Below are positions 10,721 through 21,923 of a stretch of DNA of 64,000 nucleotides, in pieces. The translations under genes and the position numbers were made by a program. Source of the stretch: Siphonodentalium dalli (Eukaryota > Mollusca > Scaphopoda > Gadilida > Siphonodentaliidae); NCBI GenBank assembly GCA_032622095.1, contig CP136067.1, forward strand, positions 179,832,556 to 179,896,555. The letters run 5' to 3'. How positions within the stretch are numbered: the stretch's first letter is position 1; each line of letters starts with the position of its first letter. The notes beneath the pieces were generated by a model. It was not told the DNA's origin, did no database searches, and saw only the letters and a list, made by a program, of their open reading frames with translations.

Positions 10721-13159
10721 TACGTCTGCTCGACTCGGTTTGTTATTGAGCCGCGTTCCGATGTCCATTCTCAGCGACTCGATTCTCGTTTCCGCTTCGT
10801 TGAGGAAATAACCTCTTCCATAAATAACAGCCATATTCGCGCAGTGCTACAATGTACGGCCCTGGTAATAAGGCGATAACCTTGACTCGTTGACGTATAT
10901 ATGTGAATGGAGCAGCATTTATTCACTGTATGCCAGTGCCAGACTTGGTCATGCATTAAATGGTGATAAATATTAAGAGATAGCAATACTTAGTTCAAGT
11001 TTAACAGACGAGTCTCACAGCCAACAAACGTAAATTTACAGGTACAGTACCAGCCAGAAGAAGTGGTACATTGAGGACATTGTGATATTGAGCGTGCTTA
11101 ATTTCGAAAAATGCGTGATTGTAGCGCAATACCAAAAATCTGTCCCGCTTATTATTGCGATATTTAACGCAAAATATTGCGATACTAAGCGCGCTAAATT
11201 TCATACAGACCCGATAGTATTATATTTCTATTGGGTAAATACTGTGCATATAGTGTACATATAGCATTTGCAGCTATAATTATATACAAATCTAAAACAT
11301 TGTCTCTATTTATGCAATAAACAATATAGAAGAAGCAATAATTTGATTTAAATGTCACATATTTTGAGCGCAAGATGTCGCAATATTAAGCGCGAAATAT
11401 TGCGATATTAAGCGCAAAATATTACAATAATATCACAAGCGGAGTGCTTATATTATAGCGATATTGGGCACGAAAATAGCGCGTTTAATATACCACTTCT
11501 TTTGACTGGTACTGTATTATGCACATGGTGAACCACGTGATTGAAATAAACCGGCAGGTATGGTATCTATTTATGGAAGAGGATATTTTTTCCGCGAAGC
11601 GGAAATGGAAGAGTCGTTGAGAAGGACCCAATATCCACACGTATATCGCTTGTACAAGTCGGAATACAAGACATCTTTTGCACAATGAACGACAACAGAT
11701 AATTATTACGAATAGAGTACTACGTCACTAGAATTTGTGATCTTTCTATTCGTTGTCGTTTCCCCCTATCCGTTTTTACGATTACGGTTTTGGATTTTCA
11801 ACAAAACTCACAAAAACATTATAATTATTATAGTAAATAGTTAGGGGTCATTTCTCTGCTCCTCAATGTGTGAGATGTCGCCGGAGATTATGTCCTTAAA
11901 TTGTGGGATCGCCATGAGGCATTAAATTGTATCTATTAGTGCATGGCCATCGCCGTCGTGAAATACGAAATCTTGCGCAACACAAAGTGCTAAGCTATGA
12001 CCTGAGCAAGTAAGTACACGGCATAAACCCCTTAATGTAATGCGAGTAACAATCACGATTGCCTCACAAACGGACGCGCAGTCGTTAATTCTGCGAAATA
12101 TTTTTGGACCGTGCGAAAAAGTTAAGACTACCCATAGCTATTCGCAATAATGATCTGTCGTCGTTTATGATGCGTATAAGGTGTCTGTTGGTGACCTTAT
12201 AGCAAAATATCCTCATGGAAATATGTTCATATGAGGCGTATATATTAACATAGGTTCATATTTGACTTAATGTTTATGAAATAAGCCCACATTGAGCGTA
12301 TACCCATTATTTCGTTGAATGTCGCTGGCCGCATCGAAAACACATTAAGAGCGTGATCTGGTTAGTCGTGTAGATATAAATATCATTCGAGCTCCGACCG
12401 CCGGTGGGATAAGACGTCACGGCTTGAGCGCTCCTGGATATTGACCACTTTGTACTCTCTGAACAAGTGCAGACATCCGAAAAGATGGCTTTTCGTTGAG
12501 GTTTATTTATTTCTCTAATATGAGTAATGTTCACGAGACTAATGATCTCAATCGAACTACCCGTATTCCCAATTCTACCATAATGATAACACAACTATCA
12601 TTGCAACTGAGCCGGGTCTATCTAGTTTACCCGACGAAAGAATAGGATAGAGTGACTTGACACTCCTCGTTAATTAATCTCCTACCGCAGACTCACTGCT
12701 CTCATTGGCTACTGCCTTAATTAACTACTCCCATAGTGATTATGTCACGGACTGTGAATACAATTTTTTCGCGCTAATACTAGAAAACGCGCGAAAAATA
12801 TCATTATCTTCACATCGTACTGGTCGTCCCCCCACCCACACATACCTTATGTACCATAGCTTTATATGTTCCTGCATTCAGTCATACTATACACGGGACA
12901 CATGTATACTACCATTATGCATACAGCAGGAATGTATATAATGTGCATAAGGGCATGCAATGCGGCTCTGGAGGGATGGCAGAAACTGTAATCCAGAAAT
13001 AAAATGTTATCATTTCAAAGATTAATACTTGTTTTGTAATAATTAGCATGGTATGTTCAATTACTCAGCTTTGCATTATATCGGCAGGTCCCAGTAATCC
13101 AAGGTCACATCTACCCAACAATGAACAGCATACAATACTATAGTCAAGTTCGAAATGGA
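10721..13159. other. No gene recognised; low-grade repeats
   Basis: At 11090-11480 there are repeated variants of GATATTAAGCGCAAAATATT on both strands. 11690-11815 resembles one arm of the palindromic element at 18061-18706 (ACTACGTCAC, CCGTTTTTACGATTACGG). Frames at 12307-12594 and 12705-12941 have no motif. No splice-supported gene could be traced. Confidence 0.45.
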
Positions 13160-13647
13160 ATAAAAGTGAAAGGTGCGGGCATTTTTCTTTCAGAAGCTTT
13201 TGAGAATTGTTTCTAATGGTATTTGTTATGCTGATTTCAAAAACCAATGTTGGCAAGTCGACAAATTGTTGTTTCTGACCCAAAATGACAATTTAAAATG
13301 GCCGCCATCAGAACAAAGTCTAGATTTCCGTTTACTGTTATATGTTGTTCTAAGACGTTTGAATATTATGCATTTCCGTACTTTCGAACGAATTGTGACA
13401 AGAGACACTATACACAGAACATATGTGGCAATTTAAAGTGAACATGTTTGACATTTAACCCAATTTATGCCCAAAAATGACAAAAAACGTGAATTTGATA
13501 AATTATTGCAGTCTTAAATGGCAGAAAGTGAAGTATGCCGGAAATATATCCTTCAAATGGTTTAGACAGTTGTGTCTAAATGTAATTTGTAATCTGATTC
13601 CAAAAAACATTGTTGGCAACTCGACAAATAATTATTTCTGACCTAAA
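13160..13647. repeat. Two diverged copies of an old repeat unit
   Basis: GTTGGCAAGTCGACAAATTG and CTGACCCAAAATGACAATTT near 13250-13295 recur as GTTGGCAACTCGACAAATAA and CTGACCTAAA near 13611-13647. The second copy is split by the insertion of the transposon at 13648 and resumes at 15260 (ACCTAAAATGACAATTC), giving a clean empty-site comparison. Confidence 0.65.
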
Positions 13648-15259
13648 CAGGGGGGAGGGTCGCGCACAAAAATTCCATATATAGGGCGGGGGTGGTGGGT
13701 CATTTGGACCCGGAAAAAATGCGTAAATGACCAAAAATGCTAATTTTTTCCTCCACTTAAAATCACTGTTTTTGTGCTCATGTAATCTGTTAATATCAAC
13801 CATATGACACACTAGGCTATTTAAAACATACTAACCAGAACGAACTACCATTTAGGGGTGTATGTATGCTATTGTATGTCAAAATTGATGTACCAGATTT
13901 CGACGGATGAAAGATATATTATATATATATAAACAAATCATATAAAAAACATTAAAATGGAATGCAAAGTGTATGTTATAGCTATATATATACACATGTG
14001 TATCCATTTTAAGGGTTTGAACAAAATATAAAGCTGAGTTTATATTGATGAATTCTGTGATGAATTTTTCAATTACTTTTGACAAATTTGTTTACTGTTA
14101 TAACATAATTATATGCTCAGACACGATCAGTCGACAATGCTTGCATATAAGCATAATTATGAAATGATTACCATCTTCTGTTATTTGACTGCCAACACGT
14201 ATGGTATTGTAATATAGTTGCTTGTTCATTATTGGTTGCTTTGATATTCAATTTAGGATATAGCAGGATAGAGCAATGTAACTATAAAATTAGCTTTTGG
14301 TATTAAAGTCTCAACTTATTCCATATGCAACATAAAGCTAGAATATAAACATGACTAATATGAACTTTGTTCTTGAAACTAATTATAAATCATACTAACC
14401 TGGATCAAACTGCACAGGTAATCTGTGCAACTCTCTTCATGCGAATTTTCTCAGAGTCACATATCTTAACTGGACAGTCTGATCCAGGATGCTTGTTCTT
14501 ATAATGGGTTTCCATGTGATACGTCCAGTAAACCACATTGCACAAGGGGCACGTACATGTATATGAACGGTTTGTACAAGGTGACCATGGCTTGGATATC
14601 TCCGCTGGCTTTAAACTAAACTTTATACTCTGATAATAAGTTAATAATACTACCAATTCTTCACTAATATTGGTATATGTCAATCTGCACACCAACATGA
14701 CATACATACATGTATTTAGACTGTGAGCTGCTGTGAGTGTGACTTTCCTTGGGTACCATCATACCCATGTGCAGATATATATCACAGAATTAGGGGAGAT
14801 GAAATTTGTTCTACCCCTATTACTGCAGTATTACTATTGGACCTCGGCTCTAAAACATCTTATACTATTGTTATATAAAAGAATATGGAGTTATTGAGGA
14901 TATCAGGACATGTATTACCTCATAATTATTATGTTTTATGGCATTATGCCCAATGTTTTTAAGTGCATGCATTCAGCATTTCCACATTTTATACTAATAG
15001 AATTATCTCCCTTTAGAGCAGTTTAGAGGTTTCTTAAAATGCTGGGAATAGCATTAAATAATAAGAAACGGAACAATTCTTTGCTAGGCTATGATTTGGT
15101 TTATATTTTATGTTTTATGTAAGATTTTGGGGGTGGGTCCCAAAAATTGGACGGAAAAAAAAAGAAAAAAATTGCAGGTAGAGGGGTGGTGGGTCCCCGA
15201 GAGGGGCAAACACATTTTTTTCGCCCTATATATGTAATTTTTTTCCGCGACCCCCCCTG
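13648..15259. mobile_element. G-run TIR transposon, 1.6 kb copy with 7-bp TSD
   Basis: Starts CAGGGGGGAGGGTCGCG and ends CGCGACCCCCCCTG, with the 7-bp duplication ACCTAAA at 13641-13647 and 15260-15266. Inverted homology reaches past the TATATAGGGC and GGTGGTGGGTC blocks. The uninterrupted sibling repeat at about 13280 (CTGACCCAAAATGACA) confirms the insertion point. The element carries a C2H2-finger reading frame (14405-14632, minus). The superfamily is unassigned: 7-bp duplications are unusual. Confidence 0.8.
14405..14632 (-). pseudogene. C2H2 zinc-finger exon or relic inside the G-run TIR element
   Basis: The translation contains YTCTCPLCNVVYWTYHMETH followed by YKNKH, a C-x2-C-x7-H-x3-H-x4-H spacing close to C2H2/BED-type fingers, then CPVKICDSEKIRMKR. 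A splice-acceptor-like TTATTATCAG lies just upstream on the minus strand (about 14633), suggesting an exon. The frame closes with TGA shortly before a donor-like CAGGTTAGT. It could be the DNA-binding part of a transposase or a captured host exon. No catalytic domain was seen in the element, so it is likely decayed. Confidence 0.45.
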
Positions 15260-15266
15260 ACCTAAA

Positions 15267-15588
15267 ATGACAATTCAAAATGGCCGATATAATAATCAGT
15301 TAAAAATTCGAAAATAATCAGTAATATTATGAAACTGGTTCATCAACTCCCAATGCGACACAATTTGCCATCATATAGCCAAAAATGGTCACAAAAAGCC
15401 TTATTTATTATTGCAGTCAGTTCCACAATGGCAGAGTGGTGTGCAGGGTGACTCTGATTTTCTGCATGTACACCTTGCTGTTACACCATACACACACACT
15501 TGAATTTTTCTCAGTGCTGAAATAGGTCCATAAATATCTTAACTACATTTCTACGAGAATTATGTAACCCCAAAATACGCATTGAAGT
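15267..15588. other. Remainder of split old repeat; no gene
   Basis: This continues the repeat interrupted at 13648 (AATGACAATTCAAAATGGCC) and runs to the next G-run element. Nothing else was seen. Confidence 0.45.
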
Positions 15589-16739
15589 CAGGGGGGGGGG
15601 GTCGCACTAAAGTTTTATCATACAGGGCCGGGGTGGGTGGGTCCGAAGAGGCCCGAAAAAATGAGTTTGTGCAAAATATTTTCTATTCACATTTTTGCCC
15701 TTTTTTAAAGTTGTTTTCAAATATATTCATTACTAATTGTGTTCCAAGGCAGGTTATGGCCTTTACAGACACTTAGGAATAGTGTAGGTATAAGATATAA
15801 GTAATACAGGGGAGATCTTCCAAAAACATACCTATACCGGGCGGGGTGGGTGCATCTCATAGGCCTGAAAACATTTGTTTGTGCAAATTTTTTTCAACCC
15901 ACATTCTGGACATTGTTTTCACTAATAAATGTGCCCTAACATAGATTATAACCTTAACCAACACTTATGAACATATGTAGGTATAAGATAAAGCACTCTC
16001 TGGTGCCAAATAAAAGTGATGACTGAATAGGAGTGCTGGTTTGCATTTCCCCTCAAAGTAATATTAAATAGTGCCTGATAGTGCTGGCATTTTCACTCTG
16101 ACATGTCTAATACTAGTGCTGCAGAGTGCTGGCTAACAAAATACCTCAAATTAAAAAATAAACATGCCAGCCTGTTTATTTGGCTCAAAAGAGTGATACT
16201 TATATACTATATAACTGTCATTGCCGGTATGCCGGTGTTCTGATATGATGGTTGGTGGCACCTTTTTGGAAACAACAGTGAAGAATAATAATAAACAATC
16301 TATTGTGGCAGATATTTTATACTTAGGCATCAAGATAATAAAATGCAGTTCATTATTATCTAATTTTCTTACAGTATGCTTAAACTGTAATGCTGTAATT
16401 GTATAATCAGACTAAACATGTTGAATCATGTGTCATTTGTTTTTTATAAAAAAATCTTATTTTAATTTGGATTACCCCCCTTCTATCAGGTTGTATCAAA
16501 ATACAGGAACACTTGGAATCGGCCAGAAACGGACCAATTTAAAACTTACTTTTGATTCTGTTTGATTTGGGCTTGAATAGATTTAAAATGAATGTTTTCT
16601 TATTTTAGGGGGTGGGTCCAAAAAAATCAGGCGGGAAAAAATAATTGTTTTTGCACAAAAAGGGTGGGTTGTTAGCAAAAGGGCTGTAAATTTTGTTTGG
16701 GCCCTGTATGTGTCAATATTTTCACGCCCCCCCCCCCTG
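15589..16739. mobile_element. G-run TIR transposon, 1.15 kb copy with 7-bp TSD
   Basis: Starts CAGGGGGGGGGGGTCGCAC and ends CACGCCCCCCCCCCCTG. The duplication TTGAAGT is at 15582-15588 and 16740-16746. The left end has a second, diverged internal copy of its own terminal block (15808-15960: ACCGGGCGGGGTGGGTGCAT). No protein family was recognised in the interior. Confidence 0.8.
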
Positions 16740-16746
16740 TTGAAGT

Positions 16747-17052
16747 AAGGAAAAATACCACTGTGAACACGGTGTTTGGATCCCAAACACAAAACAGCCA
16801 TTTGCACGACGTGGAACAGAAAAGAGCGTTCCGTAGTAGTCAATTCCTGATATGGTAGCAATAAAGAGCGTTTATATGACTTCTGGCGAAAAGTTGAAAA
16901 CGGCTGAAATATGGCTGTGACCTTGGCAGGTGTTTATCAGAGCACATGAAGCCGTTATATCAACAGTTCGTTTATTTATCGACATATCGCATGCGTCGCT
17001 CCAAATTACATAGACAACAAAATTGGAGGTTCGAATGAAGCATGTCCGTTTA
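16747..17052. other. No gene recognised
   Basis: Contains only short frames. The sequence CTGATATGGTAGCAATAAAGAG resembles that near 4595-4620, consistent with a shared dispersed repeat that includes the 17053 array. Confidence 0.35.
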
Positions 17053-17160
17053 AAGATACGGGCGGTGTTGGCGGTCGGTAAGATACGGGCGGTGTTGGTG
17101 GTCGGTAAGATACGGGCGGTGTTGGCGGTCGGTAAGATACGGGCGGTGTTGGCGGTCGGT
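17053..17160. repeat. 27-bp tandem repeat, 4 copies
   Basis: The unit AAGATACGGGCGGTGTTGGC plus GGTCGGT repeats at 17053, 17080, 17107 and 17134. A single unit of the same sequence lies at 4346, so the array is a local expansion inside a dispersed repeat. Confidence 0.9.
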
Positions 17161-17249
17161 ATTCTGTTAAAATATTCACTTCTGTCAAAAACCGCCATAA
17201 ACAGTCGCCAAAAAAAATTATATTTGGTTAGCGAAAACGGCTAAGCATG

Positions 17250-17660
17250 GTGCACATCGCGTCGACTTTGGTTCGATTTGATAGGTGCACATCGCGTCGA
17301 CTTTGGTTCGATTTGATAGGACCAAATCAGAAGTGATGCCCATCATTGAGCGCATAAATTAACCGTTTATGTCGCATTTCATAAATCCAAAGAGGTGCAG
17401 GCCTGTGAAACAGAAATCGCTTTCAAATTAAAAATCGCGGACTTGAAGGGGCTTGAAATGATGGCGTCATGGTTGGTGCCAGATCCAAAGCTATGAACCC
17501 TCTTCCTCCATCACCATTACGTCCATAATATCAGTCATACCATCAACGATCTGAATTTCCACCACATTCCCATGACCTGGCATTTAAACCTGTATTGCCA
17601 CAATATATCACGAGAATCCCGGATCGTACCTTGTGACTGGCCATATATTATAGTATTGAC
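17250..17660 (+). repeat. Segmental duplication, copy A
   Basis: Begins with two 35-bp tandem units (GTGCACATCGCGTCGACTTT and onward). The block GTTCGATTTGATAGGACCAA..GATGCCCATCA..CAAAGAGGTGCAGGCCTG matches 18881-18990. The block from TGGTTGGTGCCAGATCC to TATATCACGAGAATCC matches 20080-20230. Copy B is therefore the same ancestral segment, split by later insertions. Confidence 0.75.
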
Positions 17661-18060
17661 AATAAACAATATTATTCAATTGTTTTTGGGACGCGCTAAA
17701 TATTTATCTAATATACTAATCGATATACGTATATATTTACGTATATACGTATAGTTACGTAAACATACATATTACATAATATATGTATATCGTATATATA
17801 CGATATACGTATATTGTGTAATATGTATATTTACGTAAATATACATATATTGAGGCGCGACTTTATTGTGATATTTACGTTTGTTGGCGTAACAGTATGT
17901 TATTGTCATTTTGTGTTCTTTTTTATGTAATATAATCAGATTACGTTTGTTGGCGTGCTCAATATCCTTGTGTACTTCTATATGTTGACGATTACTGCGA
18001 GGCATTGTGTCTTCTGCAGCCAGCGATGCCAATCCGATCTCATATCGCGGCAAGCTCATG
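17661..18060. other. AT-rich; no gene
   Basis: Dense ATATACGTATAT self-complementary runs (17700-17850) can form cruciforms. No coding evidence. Confidence 0.5.
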
Positions 18061-18706
18061 ATTCATGAAGACTTGTACAGTGATTGCCAATCTAAACAAC
18101 ACACTGAGGTCGTAGCTCGATATACACTGTAACTGGATGGTTTACATGAGATATATTGAGCAGTCTCGGACTGAGTTAAGTGATATATCGTACACAATAA
18201 ATTTCAGGTGTTATTTGAGCTTATTAGAAACCACGAAATCGTACCCGTTCTTACGGAAGTAAAATATGACAACGATTAGAAAGTACACAAATGTTGGTGA
18301 CGTACGTAGAACCCTATCCGTAACCGTAATCGTAAACGTGAGTTTGAGAAATAGAGACCTTTCGCAAAACTCACGTTTACGATTACGGATACGGATAGGG
18401 TACTACGTCACCAACATTTGTGTACTTTCTAATAGTTGTCGTATTTTACTATCCGCAATAACGGTTACGATTTCATGGTTTCTAATAAGCTCAAATAACA
18501 CCTGAAATTTATTTTCTGCAATATATCACTTTACTCCGTTCGAGACTGTAAATGTATATCATGCAAACCATCCAGTTATATTGAGAAATTTCGGCGGTTA
18601 ATCTTTCTTCACATCGTGACTTTCATGCATAAAATTATGTGTGTTTTAATCATATTTCGACCTCGGTGTTCTGTTTAGATTGGCAATCATTCTACTCGTC
18701 GTGAAT
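18061..18706. mobile_element. Palindromic element, about 646 bp
   Basis: Two arms of about 300 bp are inverted copies around a centre near 18355 (AACGTGAGTTTGAGAAATAG on the left, AAAACTCACGTTTACGATTA on the right). Outer ends pair GATTGCCAATCTAAAC with GTTTAGATTGGCAATC. Related partial arms occur at 11690-11815 and 20380-20500, so this is a family. The frame 18266-18505 is a shadow of the palindrome. Confidence 0.75.
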
Positions 18707-18879
18707 CTCGAGCTTCCCGCGAAATAAGATCGCCATTCACAACGGATAGTCATCGCTGGCTGCGACACAAAACTTTGCAGTAATATAAAGAAGTGCACTA
18801 TGAAAACAGTCGCCAAAAATACACGACTGATATGGATTTGGTGGTACTAAAAGAATATTTGGCACACCCACCGACATCA

Positions 18880-20260
18880 CCGTGTCGACTTTGTTTCGAT
18901 TTGATAGGACCAAATCAGAAGTGATGCACATCAGCGAGCACACCAACCTTATGTCGGATTTCCTAAACCCAAAGATGTGATAGGCCTGGATAGGATATGA
19001 TAGGATATTTTATTTTCAATACACATACGCAGAGACGTGGCGACAGGGCTGGGTGGGGTGTCTCGCCCCCAACTTTGGTCAAAATTTTCAACAGTTGGAA
19101 ATTTCATACCTGACACAACAGTAGTTGGAAATTTCACACCAACAATAGGTTGAAAATGTTCTTGTAGTTTGATTTTCAAACAATTTATTTGGACCAATAT
19201 TTGCATATTTTCCTTCTTTTGATAACAATTTTGGACTAACATGGCCATCAGTTGGAAATTTTCCAACCTTAGGGGTGTCAGGTTGAAAATTTCCAACACT
19301 TGGAAAGCTTGTGTCCTGGTCCCTCCCCGTGGCCAATAAAAAACTGCTAATGGTTTAAGAAAACAATATTTTACTACATTTGGTTGACTGAACATTTCCA
19401 AACTAAGGGAGAGTATGAGGTTTGAAATTTCCAGCACAAGGAAAGCTTAAGGTCAGTCTACATGCTAGGATTTTGCGATTTCCTTGTTTAGTTTTCAAAA
19501 TGTTCTCATGCACACCGGGTGTGCCCTGGTCTATTGCCCGTAGTCGTGTGCATTTGTCTGGAGTTAGACCACTAGATGTCAGGATTTGTGCAATTTTCAG
19601 GTTCAAAATATATGAATATTATCATACCGGGTAGATGGAACCATGGTTTATAAATAGGCTATTAGGCATGTGAACACTTAGGTGCAATGAGGGAATGAAA
19701 TTATGCGAAAACCTTTGGTCTGATTCAAACGGTGTTTTGGTTTGATTCAGGGGGGGGGGGGGGTGCAAATGGAATTATGCACAACCTTGTTTGATTCAAG
19801 GGGGTGCAAATGGAATTATGCACAACCTTGTCTCTGGTTTGATTTGATTCAAGGGGGGTGCAGTTGAAATTATCAAGGTGGACAACCCCAACGGAGACCT
19901 TCTAGCCACGTCCCTGCACATACATATTACATAATAATGATGACAATTATGGATAATTCTGTCGTATATTGTGGGGGATGGGCCATCCCGGATGGCATAA
20001 TCTGGCAAGACTGTCTTCCTGTCGAAATCGCATTGAAATGAAATTGTGGACTGGAAGGACCTTGAAGTGGTGGGGGCGTCGTGGTTGATGTGAGGTCCAA
20101 TTTTAGGAACCCCTCTTCCCCCACCAGCATAATGTCTATCAGGTCATCCGTGATAACAACGAACTAAATTTCCACCACATATGACCTGGCATTTATACCT
20201 GTATTGACATAATATATCACGAGAATCCAGTGTCGTACGTTGTGAATTGTCGAATTATTG
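18880..20260 (+). repeat. Segmental duplication, copy B (split by insertion)
   Basis: The left part (18881-18990) and right part (about 19935-20255) match consecutive parts of 17250-17660. The intervening 0.9 kb is a TIR element (19030-19916) that is absent from copy A, so it was inserted after the duplication. Confidence 0.7.
19030..19916. mobile_element. hAT-like TIR element of the CAGRGACGTGGC family, 887 bp
   Basis: Starts CAGAGACGTGGCGA and ends TCTAGCCACGTCCCTG. It is flanked by CACATACG (19022-19029) and CACATACA (19917-19924), an 8-bp duplication with one mismatch, which with CA..TG ends suggests hAT. The interior is many repeats of TTGGAAATTTC/GTTGGAAA in both orientations, and 19735-19890 has a tandem GATTCAAGGGGGGTGCA block. 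No transposase was seen. The long frame 18949-19437 reads through the repeats and is not a gene. Confidence 0.7.
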
Positions 20261-20617
20261 ACAATATAAACAGGTCATGATTATCGCATTGATGCAAATG
20301 AGACGATATGTGAAGTATTGATGGACTGTATACCAAACACACGCTTTGAGTTGTTAAAGTGGTACGAAATAATGATGGTACGTGTTCGTCAAAACTCTTA
20401 CGCGTAGTCGTTTGGCGAAAGGACTTTTTGGCCATACGGATAGACTTACGACTACGAATAGCTATCCGTATTCGTAATCGTATAAACGTGAGGATGCGAA
20501 AGGTCTCTAATGTCTCTATTATCATAACTTTAGTTTGGCACGTCCGATTTAAAATGTGTTCGTAGGCTTTCTCACCAACACATACAATACACATATACAC
20601 AAATATTACATATAATC

Positions 20618-20987
20618 CAGGGGGGGGGGGGTCGGAAAAAATTTGCAACATATAGGGCCTAAGGGGTGGTGGGTCCCCCGCGGCCGGACCATTTTTAAAA
20701 AATCCACTTTTTGTCATTTTTTCACCGATACAAGAAATTTGAGTTTTGCTATGTCTTCAGTGGCCACTTAAGAACATAATAAGCATAAGTTATTGGTTTT
20801 ATTTACTTTGAAACTCATTATTTCTGTTTTCATTTTAGTGGGCGTGGCACCTAAAAATGGAAAAAAATTGCAAAAATAAATTCCAAATTGTTTTTTTCCC
20901 CATTCTTTTTGGTTTTTTGTGTAGTCCAATGGTAACTAAGGCCATTTTCAGCGTGATATGTTTTTACTTTTGACCTCTCCCCCCCTG
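20618..20987. mobile_element. G-run TIR transposon, 370-bp MITE copy with 7-bp TSD
   Basis: Starts CAGGGGGGGGGGGGTCGG and ends TCTCCCCCCCTG, with the perfect 7-bp duplication TATAATC at 20611-20617 and 20988-20994. It is the shortest of three complete copies and has no coding capacity. Confidence 0.85.
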
Positions 20988-20994
20988 TATAATC

Positions 20995-21923
20995 AACTAT
21001 ATATGCATAGCCATCAGTAGCCATTACCATTTTCCACAATCACTACATTAAAGCTCCAATATATTTTATATTTGCCTAATATGAGTTAGATGGCGTTACC
21101 ATTTCTGATTATGATTTTCTTGTTATGATCACTACAGTGTGTGCGCAGTTATGATCTATATATATGGCTAATTAATCTGCATGGCTATATAAAATACTCT
21201 TTATTGCACACACACACCCCTGTTTGTATTACATACGTTGTGGGGACATTTCTTTAGAAATTAAAACAATACCGTAGTTGTGAGGACCTCGTTATTTCGT
21301 AAATATATCCAAACTCGGCGGGTACCTTTAACGAAATAACGGCAATCTTTGTAACGCATGCGTAGTATCATTTCCGCCTAGTGCGGACGAAAAAATATCA
21401 AAAATTTAAAAAAATTCAAATTTCCGTCGCCTTAAGGGAAAAAATTGTTAACATTGTGAGGACATTGTTTTACTATATGAATGTTGGGTTGGGTTGACAC
21501 ACTCACCCTCACACACACACACACACACACACGCTCGTTCTCAGACTCTAGGTTATTCAACTGGTCCAGCGTACAACTAAATAAAAGTAGTTAATCACAT
21601 AGAAATAGCGATCATATCTAGTGGTCGTTTAATGCAAGCTCGATGTTTGTACACCAGCTTCCTGTTTGCTGGTATAGTAAACTTTATAATTTAATACCAT
21701 AAAGGACCCCGAGGGGTAAAATGTGGTGCATAATCAAACAACTATACACAGATGAACGCAAATTGAAAATAGCATGCATAATATTATTATATGATATTAT
21801 AAGAAATGATAATAAGGCAGTTTAAGGACGGATAACAGAATGGACACAAAGCAGTACTGTTGTCTTGCGAGGGAAAGTGTCTACCTACTTATGTATACAT
21901 GCGTATGATGCGAAGAGGAAAGC
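20995..21923. other. No gene; CA microsatellite and dispersed repeat
   Basis: 21060-21130 is related to the 10.5-kb dispersed repeat. A (CA)n tract occupies about 21510-21532. The rest is AT-rich without supported features. Confidence 0.45.

Noticed and set aside
18949-19437. 162-codon minus-strand frame
   Set aside because: Runs through the TTGGAAATTTC repeats of a TIR element; no motif.
20217-20717. 166-codon minus-strand frame
   Set aside because: Spans the boundary of a G-run MITE and a palindrome-family fragment; no coherent protein.
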